Shown here: one piece after another, positions 24,728-35,200 of the stretch
Position numbering within the stretch: the stretch's first letter is position 1
How the letters are laid out: each line of letters starts with the position of its first letter
NCBI GenBank assembly: GCA_963969595.1
Contig: OZ018410.1
Coordinates: forward strand, 22,430,913 to 22,494,912
Source: Neckera pumila
Lineage: Eukaryota > Streptophyta > Bryopsida > Hypnales > Neckeraceae
Length of the DNA stretch: 64,000 nucleotides
Reading direction: 5' to 3'
Translations under genes and position numbers: made by a program
Notes under the pieces: generated by a model
The model's input: the letters and a program-made list of their open reading frames with translations, nothing else
Told to the model about the DNA's origin: nothing
Databases searched by the model: none

Positions 24728-25728
24728 ATAACCCCTAAAAGACCAGAGGGTGTCCAGATTTCCAAAATTGTGAAGATCTATTACAAAATGCAGCTTAGAA
24801 GAATATTTTAATGATGACTCTCCTTGTGACTTTCTAACAATAGTTGTAAAATGATATTTATAGATCACATCCATATGGTTAGATCAACAAACATACATAC
24901 CAATATTTTTTAATAAAATTTGAAGCCAGAAATTGAAAATTCCTTCTAAAATCAATTGTAGATTGAATATTTATAATTTTTAAAATATTTTTTTTCTATA
25001 AGTTCAAAACATAGAGTTCTAATTATAGTAACTTTTGAAGATTTTATTGATTTTTTGATTCAAGTCAGTTTTGACAGGTCATTTCTTGAACTGACAAAGT
25101 TACTTTTTGAGGCTAGACCTCCCGATACCTTTTGAATTATAGAAAATTTGCAAAGCAAAATCTTCATAATCTAAATTGCACAAATGCTAAAGAATTAATA
25201 CAAAAAATTTCATAAAAAAATCAGTGGATGAAAAAATGCACTTTGGTGAGATTAGGATGTGTTTCTGTTCATTCATTGTTCAAAATCTGCACTCATGGTC
25301 CTTGGAGGATAAGCATTGTTACAACCCTAAGTATGTCACTAAATTATTCATGTTTTCATCTGCAATTTCTCATTTAAGAACAAACTCATACCTTCATTTA
25401 TTTGGCTACCTTTAAATAGCTGTGTTGCATTAAATGCAAACCTTATATCAAATAAAAATTGTATGACAATTTTTGCCACATTATCATCTACACAGTCTTC
25501 CTTTCATCAGTTCTTTATAACAACAAAATGAACAAATCCTTTTATGTCATTATTAATTAATTGCTAAGAGAAGATTTTTTGGTCTAATTTCATTGAACAA
25601 GCATTTGGAGGCAATCAGCCAATTTGTTGCTATATTTATAACAAATTTAGCCAAAATATACCAAATATAGCAAGTTGCTTGTGATTTATCAAAGAATCTA
25701 GAATCATCATACTACTAAAATCACAAGG
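24728..25728. other. Possible decayed TTAA-family left end, then unremarkable DNA
   Basis: ATAACCCCTAAAAGACCAG at about 24729 looks like a left terminus of the TTAA-bounded family, but I find no matching right end before 25.7 kb. The rest is A/T-rich with no supported gene. Confidence 0.35.
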
Positions 25729-25897
25729 TCCTCTGTAATGTCGCATTTTTACACTGGGTGATATTACAGAGTCTCAATTCCTCTGTAATATCGCATTTTT
25801 ACATTGTGTGATATTACAAAGTTTCAACAGCCGCTGCGCCTCTGTAATATCACACAGTGTAGAAATGTGATATTACAGTGGTACAGTGATATTATGA
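25729..25897. repeat. Hairpin array built on CTCTGTAATATC
   Basis: CTCTGTAATATCGCATTTTT and its reverse complement (GTGATATTACAGAG) alternate several times, giving nested hairpins with C/G-richer words than the surroundings. The last unit is inverted relative to the first two. This is a foldback-type repeat. Confidence 0.75.
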
Positions 25898-26039
25898 AGG
25901 TTTAGGTTTTCTTGGCTTCACACTTCATTTCACTTCCACAATTCTATGATTTTCTAAGCTTTGAGTGTTCCCGATTCAAATGTTTTGTTCTTACTATCAA
26001 ATGATTTGAAACTTTCATTTGATACTCACATTTAATGCC

Positions 26040-26330
26040 CTCTCAATGTCAACCCGGAAAAGTTGGAGCACATTTAGAAATGCTGAAGTACATCCAAAAG
26101 GCTTTTCTTTATAATTTGGAGAGACCCTAGAATTATAAAATATAACAACACAATGGAAGTTAGAAGTGACCCATAATGAAGGACTTGGGGCTCAATTTAG
26201 GGAGTAATGAAATCACCCATAGACCCAAAACAATGTTTATAAATTATTGGAAAAGGATAGAATTGTCAATTACTTTGGAGTAGGAATTGTAGGATTTGGA
26301 GGATCCGCAGTTGGCCCGGGTGGATCACTT
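26040..26330. repeat. Dispersed repeat related to 28.6-29.0 kb
   Basis: GTTGGAGCACATTTAG..., AATATAACAACACAATGGAAGTTAGAA and GGAGGATCCGCAGTTGG have counterparts at 28600-28960 (GTTGGAGTGCATCCAAAACT, AACAATATA..GTTAGAATT, GAAGATCCGCGGTTGG). These are diverged copies of one unit of about 190-250 bp. Confidence 0.55.
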
Positions 26331-27733
26331 AGCGCATTTTAGAAACGATGTGCGGCATAATATAGGGAAGGATTTATTCTTTTGAGGTAAAATTTAAAAA
26401 TTTATTACAAATAAAGTAGGGTTCATTCAAAGGAAAAAATCTATTATAAGTAAGTTAGATAGCCTGAAAATCTAAACCATCAATTTTTTTTACATCTAAT
26501 TTAGGGGCTGGTCATTGGGATCCTCTATATTGTATTTAATAGGGTTTGTATATCTAGTACATTACAGCTGGGTTGTAATTGCTTTTTTACACACAATCTG
26601 ATTTCATATAATTCTCACCCTTACAAAATTTACACTTGTCACTAATCTAGAACTATTCTTATTACTTCCAATACTTTTCAGCAATTACTCACTTGACACA
26701 ACACTCATTAACACCCGCTTGCAGACTTTCACTCAAAATCAAATACAATCACAAACCACATTCTATAACATCATGTGGCCTTAGCATTTCATATACACAT
26801 GGGAAATACTTTTCATCTTAGTAGATTACATAAACTCCTTCATGCCTCCATCATAACAACCATGTTAACTGCAATTCTATTTCTTTCTAAATTAAACACT
26901 TAGGCAATATAAACTCACAACCATCAAGCAGTATATAAACTTTCAATAACCAGCCTTTAAAATTACAATCACACCACAATCAACCACTAATTAACAATCA
27001 TAGTTCTGCATTTCTTAGACCATTTTAACCATACATACTCGCATCAACATCAATTGAATTTCAAATATTTTATATAACTCCAAATTGGTGAAAAAATCAC
27101 CATTTACAATTTTTATAAAATAGGAACCACCCAGTAGTTACCAACCACAAAAAAGACAACTAACTGCCCCAAAATCACCAAATTAGAACTACCTTGCAAC
27201 TCCACCTCAGATACTTGATAAATTCTCCTACTTGGCAGCCAAACCCTATAACCAAATATACACCCCACTTTACTCTTCTTACCCCAAAACAACTCAAATC
27301 AATATAAAATCAGCAATCAACTTGCAAAAACAAGTCCAAAACCAAACAAAAACCCGCCCAATTTCAAAAATAAAAAATCCAACTAGCAATCACTGCTACA
27401 CTTCCGAAGGTATACTGGTATGCTGGCCTAGAGCGGAACCTGAATTATACAATCAAGCTGAAATTGAATTTTTTTCAGCTAACCATTCTGCAAAAGTTTC
27501 TCAATAAATTTACCTGAAAGCTAGACTGAACAAACCTTAATCCCAAGTGGTTTAACATTTTTCCAACATCCAAATCCTTTTAAAGTTGGAATGTCATTGC
27601 TATATTTGTGTTGTGTTTGAATTTTGGGTATGCGATATATTTTTTTCTTATAGAAATACATTGCTGTCCTAAAATCGACAAAAATGTATTAGCCTCGAGA
27701 ATAGGACGTCAACAAGAAAGACATACTTTACAT
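26331..27733. other. A/T-rich intergenic DNA, no gene seen
   Basis: Strand-biased composition (A and C over T and G) from about 26.6 to 27.5 kb. A 91-codon open frame at 27232-27507 shows no family resemblance and is not called. Confidence 0.4.
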
Positions 27734-28245
27734 CAACAAAAGTCTCACAAAAAAAATAGGTTGCAAAAAAGAAATACTCTTCTCAAACCATTCAAAGTGC
27801 CTTACAAACAAAATAGGATGTGAAAAAGGAAAAACAAATTCACACCACCCGTAAATTCTAAACCAAAAAAAATAGGGTGTGAAAAAAGGTAATAAAGGAA
27901 TTAAAATACATCCTAAATCAAATAGCCTAATTCCAAAAATAGAATATCAACAAATGCTTTAATATTGTCCACCAACAAAAGTGTCACAAAAAAATAGGGT
28001 GCAAAAAAGAAATACCCTTTTCAAACCACCCAAAGTGCCTTACCAACAAAATAGAATGTAAAAAAGGAAAAAAAAATTCATAGCAACCGTTCACCCTAAA
28101 CCAAAAAAAATAGGGTGTGAAAAAGGAATAAAAAATACATCCTAAATCAAGTAGCCTAAACCAAACAAAATAGGATGTCAAAAAGAAAAAAAATTTTAAC
28201 ATCAATCATAGTCTCTCCACAAAAAAATAGGGCGTGGAAAAGAAA
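27734..28245. repeat. 239-bp tandem repeat, two units plus a partial third
   Basis: Units begin at 27734 and 27973 with CAACAAAAGT.TCAC and contain AAATAGG(G/A)TG repeated at intervals (AAAATAGGTTGCAAAAAAG, AAAATAGGATGTGAAAAAGG), so there is also a shorter internal period. A third, truncated start lies near 28205. The A-rich strand is the plus strand. Confidence 0.85.
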
Positions 28246-28589
28246 TTCATGCTTTGTGCCAAATAAAATTTCCAAATGTTGGAATGCTAAAACTAAGTTG
28301 TTTCAAAACGCATGGAACATGATTGATTTCCACACATGCAATCTTTAGACTTTTTTTTTTTAACCTTTTTGCTTTCACATTGCTTTTCAATTCACCTTTT
28401 TTCCTTATAAAGAAAATAGCCTAAAGAAAATTGTCCTTATATGGATAGTATAAGTAATAATAGAGTACCATAATATAGGCCATTTTGCCAAATTATATAA
28501 TTATAGGGGCCCTTTTATTGAGGCCTTGGAGGTACATAGCCCCCTAAAAAATACCCCCTCGCCGCACGGGGGGTATAAAACATATAAAG

Positions 28590-28970
28590 AGTCATCCACC
28601 CGAAGCAGTTGGAGTGCATCCAAAACTTGGCATTCCTTCAAAAGAAGCTGAGGCACTAAAAAAGCAAAAGATAACAATATATTTTTGGTTATAATAAGGG
28701 GGGATTTAAGTCACTTATAGTCCAAAAAATATGTTTTACTAATTATTTGGAAAAAAAAGGGGATTTAATGTCAATTACCTAGGACTTGGAAGATCCGCGG
28801 TTGGAATGAATCTAGAACTTGGCATTCCTTCAAAACCCATTGAGGCCCTAAAAATGCAAAGTCCAACAATATAATTTAAGTTAGAATTACATTGACAATG
28901 AATGACTAAGGGAGTATATAGAACTTGGTATATCTAGAACTTGGTATATCTTCAAATCGGGTTTAGAGGC
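28590..28970. repeat. Two to three diverged units of about 190 bp
   Basis: AACTTGGCATTCCTTCAAAA.. occurs near 28624 and 28818, and ACTTGG.ATATCTTCAAA near 28941. Each is followed by GAGGC.CTAA and a CAA-rich stretch. Related to 26040-26330. Confidence 0.65.
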
Positions 28971-29316
28971 CCTAATACAACAAAAGATAAAAAAATAAAA
29001 GTTAGAATTCAATTAATACAAAAAGATTGAAGGAAAACATTAGTCAGCCTAACTTTCCAAAATAAATGCTTTTCAAATAATCCCCATAAGAGAAGAAGTT
29101 AAATTTACTTTTGAGTTGGATTTGAACCCTGCATAGAATTGTCTTCCACTTTAACTTTCTGAAAATCCATCATATTTTCGTCACTGTCTATAAATGAATT
29201 TGGCTGCGAAGTAGAATTCAATACTCTTCTCTTCTTTAAGCCACCCTGCATATATAATGTTCACATCAAAATTGTGACTACTCCAAAATGTGAAGATAAA
29301 AAGAAACATTTGAAAT

Positions 29317-29703
29317 TTAATGATTTTGGAAAATAAAAAAAATAAAAAAACCCATTGCACTGTGCACTGCTTTGAGTCCCTTAGAGTTATTGAACCACTT
29401 CACTGTATTTATAGCAAATTCTGCCCAATCCACTCTATCTTGTCCATGAAGATGCTCATAAAGAAAACCTTGGCAAAATCTGAGGCCAATATTATTCTTT
29501 GGTGGCCTATCAGATTGATGAACAAACTTCCTTAGCCAAACAACACGGCCACGGAACTCGGAGTCCTTACCCACTTTGTATCCATTGTTTGCTTTTAGAT
29601 CACCAAAAATGTTTATACAATCTTGCTTTGAGATATGATTTTCAGTGAGAGTTTGACCTGGAACTAAACTTGTGTTTTGAGTCCACATATAATTTTGAAC
29701 CAA
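29317..29703 (-). other. Unassigned 128-codon open frame, possibly a transposon remnant
   Basis: The longest open frame in its neighbourhood, starting MVQNYMWTQN. Its middle (residues about 65-105) has a vague resemblance to the C-terminal part of retroviral-type integrases (W.EFAIN followed by a serine/lysine-rich stretch), but there is no HHCC finger or DDE core. I do not recognise it with confidence. It sits between repeats and lacks an obvious promoter or poly(A) context. Confidence 0.25.
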
Positions 29704-29941
29704 TTTTTTCTACTGTATTTGAGCCTCACAATATTAGGATGAGTACTAGTACCGGTTGTCATAGTATCAGATGGATTTTGGAAGGCCTGCTCAACAACCA
29801 AGATTTGCAATTTAGTCAGTAATCAATTTACATATACTCCCGCTTGGTTTGAAATGCATATCAAATGCAACATGGACAATCACTATGAAGTAGCCAGGGC
29901 AGTGAACATTCCAAGTTGGGTTGCCAGTTACGTTGCCAGTA

Positions 29942-29949
<8 letters not shown>

Positions 29950-29999
<50 letters not shown>
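29950..29999. repeat. (AT)n microsatellite
   Basis: About 25 uninterrupted AT units. Confidence 0.95.
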
Positions 30000-30003
<4 letters not shown>

Positions 30004-30840
30004 TTTAATGTATCCTTTAATTTTTTGATTCATTTTAGGGATTCTATGAGTCAAAATGGTGAAACGTGGTACACTCTCTGCATATGTCTCTGGTGTTCTG
30101 CTTGCTAATCATGGGTCATTTTAGCATGGCAGCAATTGTCCAAGAAGGCTAGCATCATTGACATATTGTAAATGCTAATTCAATCAGACAACAAGGTATC
30201 AATTCTAACTTTACAGTATTTGTTAATTTAGTACTGGAAACTAGAACGTTTTAGGGCTCTGGTGTTTCTATGGTCATGTTTGTGGGAAATAACATGTTTC
30301 AAAGTGCTTAGACACTGGAAAACTCAAATGAGAACAGATGTGAGGCTTCATTTGGTTTCACTCTTAGGTGTAAAAACTAGTGCTCTTTGCATAGAAGCAA
30401 TTACGATATTGCAGTGTGAAATTTCTACAATACTTTGAGATTCTAGAGCTCAAAATTGCAAAGGCTGGGCTAAATACCAATGACATCGAAATTGAAATCC
30501 GGGGAAAAAAACAATGACAACCCCTATTTATTTTCTCTGCGCACTTCAAGTAAAAGTCGAAATTTCGAACAGAACTAATGTCACATCCTTCTCATGAATT
30601 TGGTTTGGTAACTCACCTCTTGAGGTAGTGGTCCTGCTGGTGAGCTCCACAACCAACGTGTTGGCTGAAATTGAATGCTGTTGGCTGTCGCAGCAAGCAA
30701 ACTACAGCCTCCAAAAAGATCCAACCTGTACGCAAATCAAACGGTGCACGAAATTCTGGCGTGAGCCTCCAGCCCCAAGTCACAAGAACGCAGAATGCAA
30801 TCATATGCTATCCAGATTTACAAATTGTTTCGAATTCACA
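30000..30840. other. Intergenic DNA, no gene seen
   Basis: Short open frames on both strands without recognisable domains. G/C content rises toward 30.6 kb, where the CT-rich minisatellite region begins. Confidence 0.4.
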
Positions 30841-31410
30841 CTTGCTCTCACCTCTCAGACGCTCGGACTCTCAGTTGCTCTCAGTTCTCACTCGCTCTTT
30901 GCTTCTCTCAGCTTGGTCTCTCACTTGCTCTCAGATGCTGTCCAGGCGGTTCACTTCGACGACAACCATCTTTCACAAGGCCTTCAATCCTCAACTTCAA
31001 CGATGCTCGCTCTCCAAACTCACAGTCGATCGCCCATGTACGCTCACTCAGATTCACACGCTCTCCAGACGCACGCTTGCTCTCCCAGATGCACACTTTA
31101 ACGACAGAAGCTTTCACAAGGTCTTCGGATTCCAACCTTCAACAACGCTCGCTCTCCGGACTCACAGTCGATCGTCTACGTACGCTCACTCAGATTCACA
31201 TGCTCTCCAGACGCACGCACGCTTGCTCTCCCAGATGCACACTTTGACGACAGAAGCTTTCACGCAATTTCAGAGTCACGCACGATTCACGCACAATTTC
31301 ACATTCCCGGATTCATGCACGCTCGCTCTCCAGACTCACACTCGCTCTCATATCTCAGACACTCAGACTCACACAATCTCCAAATTCACACAAAATCTCT
31401 CTCTCAGGTG
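30841..31410. repeat. CT-rich minisatellite, 142-bp higher-order unit
   Basis: A 142-bp unit beginning GCTCGCTCTCC.(A/G)ACTCACA occurs at 31005 and 31147 and decays after 31300. The flanks are made of shorter CTCTCAGA/CTCACACTCG words. The region has a very strong C/T bias on the plus strand. A 281-codon open frame (30671-31516) spans it, but its protein is simply the translated repeat, rich in Ser/Leu/His/Thr, so I do not call a gene. It could be a transcribed leader or an element LTR. Confidence 0.7.
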
Positions 31411-31516
31411 CAACTTAGACGCTCTCTCGATTCAGAAATGCGGAGGTCGGCCAATTGGCAGAAGTTTTCTGGCTTCTGTGACTTTGAGAGGTGGCGTTAG
31501 GGGCAAGGCAGATTGA

Positions 31517-32263
31517 GGGGACTGCGAGGTGAAGTTACCTCATTAATTTCAATATGATTTCCAGCACGTCACATTTTGCAATCATAACTTCCGTCGGAGT
31601 AACAATCAAACCATCACATTGGGATTCGGTTCAGGGTTGACCTGCAAGTTTTGGGGAAAATTGTATTTGTTCCCACCCTGAACCTGAGAAAGCAACCTGT
31701 TTAGGGTCAACTTCTAGTAATTTTCCAAAATCGGCTGCATATAGTTTTTACTCACGGATGGGTGAGCTCGCACGCAAGTTTTGAAATTTTGGGCTCATAT
31801 AAATCTGGGGATCAACAGCAATTGGATAAGATCGTGAATTCAGTTATACAATTAGTTCAGATCAAATTATCCCTACTTGGGAAAGAGAAAAAGGCTAGTT
31901 ATATTTGAACTTCCCAATCACGATGAAGAAATGTGCACTCTCATATACATCAGCCGTGGCCAAAAGCACAGTCTCTGTTCATAGTTGAGTATTGGTCAAT
32001 GAGCTCCATGCTCCATGAGCTTGAATGAACTTAAAACCCATACAAGACATAGCAAATTTGGTGAGTTGTTCTTGCATTCCCTATCTCTTATATTGAGCTA
32101 TTAATTAGGAATGATCAGTGGCGTGAAGCTTTTCCTAATCCAAACAAACGAATATAACAATAATATAACAAGCAAACATATCAATCCCTCATCCAAACAA
32201 ACAATAAGAAAACAAATATATCAATCATTACACTTGTGGTGAAATTTTGGAATGTACTATAAA
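31517..32263. other. Intergenic DNA, no gene seen
   Basis: No supported coding region. This lies just downstream (on the minus strand) of the transposase-like pseudogene. Confidence 0.4.
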
Positions 32264-35200
32264 TTAGTCAAGCGGATGCTCAAAAACATGGTTGATTGTT
32301 TGCAAGGTCTTGGTGGACAAGTCATAAGTAGGTCGACTACCTTTGCATCTATGGCGTGTAGGCAACATAGCAAACCTAGCTCCTTTCACAAGGTGTGAAT
32401 AAATGTAGTCACGCCCTACAATGTCGTCTAGATAGTAAGTCCTACTTCCATCTTGTAATATCTCATACCAATGGCCTCTAATAACAAACTCTCCTGTTAG
32501 GTAGGTATTTCCAAATCTATCAAGAAAAGTTCTAGCACCCTCATGAATTGGCTTATCACACTGGAATAGCCAAAAAACTTCAACGGAGTCTGAATGGACA
32601 GGCACAGCAACATTATCTCCCACATTTACAATCTCTGCCAATACTTCACCATCTTCTGTATATTCCATTTTATCATCTTGGTCCATAGCCAATCTTCTTG
32701 CTTCTAAACAAGCTTTGGGCTACAACCTCGTTAAACACAATCCTGGAACGTGGGCAGTCTCTTCACGTTCTTCTTCTAGAACACCCTCACAACCCAAATA
32801 GAAATAAGAAAGTTGCCTGTACTGTAACAATGTCACATCTTGGCACAACACGCTTTTTGCTTGATGCATGGAACGGCTACCAAAAATTGTAGATCAGCCA
32901 TATGGCAAAGACCTATCAACATCATCAATCTTTATTTCTCCAAAAAAGTAGAATCACCTCCTTTTGAGCATTTAGATGGGCTGCATGAACCTTTCTTGAC
33001 TGTGATTGCGCATTCTGGATCTTTGTGGCATTTGGCTTCACTTGCTCTCTTCGGATCTCCCGCTTCAGAAGTGCACCACAACCGTCTACTTCACCCTTAC
33101 CATGGCCACTAGCAAAATAATTCCATGTCATGGACATCCCACCTTCAAGTTCAGGACACATAATGATTTGCGGATACCGTGAAATGAAGTACCACGCTCT
33201 AGCACTCTTGAATTGTCCATTGCAACCATCAGACCACACAACATGGCGCTCTGGAAAGCACTTCTCAATCTGCAAATAGTTCCAATGCAATCAAAAACAA
33301 TGTTGGACAAATAGTGTATCATGCTGTTTGTCATCCGATATGTAATAGTGTACCTCCTTCAAAATGCAAGTAGAGGGATCATCGGAGGGGTTGTAAGTTG
33401 GGTTATGTCAATACGTGATGTGCACAAGTATAGATACTTGAAAGTTAAACCAATGCATGTCTTGAACTTTGTTCTGCATTTTGAAAGCATAATTCTCATT
33501 GAAATCAATGTAGGAGACAATTGTGTTAGGAGGAAAGTTCTTCATAATAGATTTGAACTCCTAGGCTTGCCATTTAGAGATCCAGTTATGTTTTATAAAG
33601 TCTGGCAAACTTGATCTCAGATAATCCAAAAACTCCAGTGGGTTGGTTTGGACATACTCTAATCGACTTGCTTTCTTGTCAGCACCATTGGCATCTTTGC
33701 CTACCACCACTTTTGTGAACTTCCACCATTGTACAACTAGATTGGTTTTGGTTTCTTCTCTGAGGCACACCTTCAAGTTGTGGACACCACAATTTGGACA
33801 AGCTCCAAGAAGGCATTCATTTCGATGGAACTCTGAGTTCAACGGCTTTGGACAAAGGATTGAGCACCACAAATGTGAAACTCAATCGTACTTGCACATG
33901 AAAGCTTGACATCCAATCACATCTTCCGGTGTTTTGGGAGGGCGACAAATTTTGCACTTACAATAGCAGTCATCATGGACCCCTTGCCCCTTTGCCCTCA
34001 TGGCATTAATTTCAACACGAAGTTCCTCCATTTTGCTACAATAGCGGCAAACACATGTACTCTATTCTGTCAATCTTTTCACAAAGTAAGGCTTCAAGTT
34101 GGAGAAGGCTGTTAATATGGTTTTGATCTCTGGGTACTGTTGCTTGAAACGTGTGAAGAAATCCAATTGCACAAATAAGGTCACAAGTGAATTAGTACAC
34201 AGTATTCACTTGAAAGTACTTGGGATTCAGGGTCAAAGAATTATAGCAAGAGATGAAGAAGAAATAAGAAGCATTGATCAGAAGCAATGAACAAGACATG
34301 TATTGGTCATGAGAGTTTCTACCTCTAAACTACACAATTCATCTTCTGAATCTTATGTTTAATGGGGTTAAGGTCATTCACTAAATTGCAACCATTCCAG
34401 CACCTCCGCAAACATATAGTCTTAATCCCATTATCAAGAATCCACTGGCAATGAGTTTTCCAAATCTAAATGTGCTAATACTGTGGCTCTATAGATTATG
34501 AAAAAGCCACAAGCTTACTAGCCTCTAACATCTCACACCCTATCCAAGAAAAGAAGTTAAGACATTGAAACTAAAAACTGTAGACACTTCATCCCAATTC
34601 AAAACTGAATAGCATCCAAGTTGTGAGAGATAGAAAGAGGAAATAAAAGCTAGTATTGCAATGAGCCTACACAAGAAGCAATTCCATTTACTAGAAACAC
34701 CTAAACCCTGAAACATGGTCTTAGCTGTATCGGACTGCACACCATAATTTGGCTCCATGGTTTTAAAATTTGTGACACTAATTACTAAGAAGAGGCTCAC
34801 CAGATTTAAGGATATAAAACAAAAGGTTATATATAAATGCTAAATCCATTGAATAACCACTTCACAATGCATTGAACACTGTGCCTTAACGTGGAAGCTC
34901 TGGCTGTGGACTTTTGAAGCACCGAAGCAATTAGAGAGTGCTTAGAAACTAATTGATTATCAGCATACATGTGAGGCAATCTCAAAACAAAGGACTCAAA
35001 AGCAAAGGATCAAAAGCAAAGGAGTCAAAAGCACATCACTTACAAAGGACAAAAAAGCAAAGGACTCAAAAAGGATTGTCAATTGAAGCACTTGATGAAA
35101 GACTTATGGAGGACTCATTCTGTCATCAGGCCATTAGTAGTCCTTTTTGGTGCTTTAAAAAAGCAAAATAGTCATTCTAAAGCACAACAAAAGCAAGAGT

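Noticed and set aside
25729..28245. CRISPR-like regular repeats
   Set aside because: Repeats are palindromic or A-rich tandem units without unique spacers, and the window is plant nuclear DNA.
29115..29160. B-box-like GGGTTCAAATCC on the minus strand, possible tRNA or SINE
   Set aside because: No A box or cloverleaf at the right distance and no second copy in the window.
29317..29703. Retroviral-type integrase fragment
   Set aside because: Only a vague W.EFAIN-like stretch is present. No zinc finger, DDE residues or neighbouring polymerase support it, so it is listed as unassigned only.
30671..31516. 281-codon plus-strand open frame, the longest uninterrupted frame in the window
   Set aside because: Its sequence is the translation of a CT-rich 142-bp minisatellite and open in more than one frame; no domain is visible.
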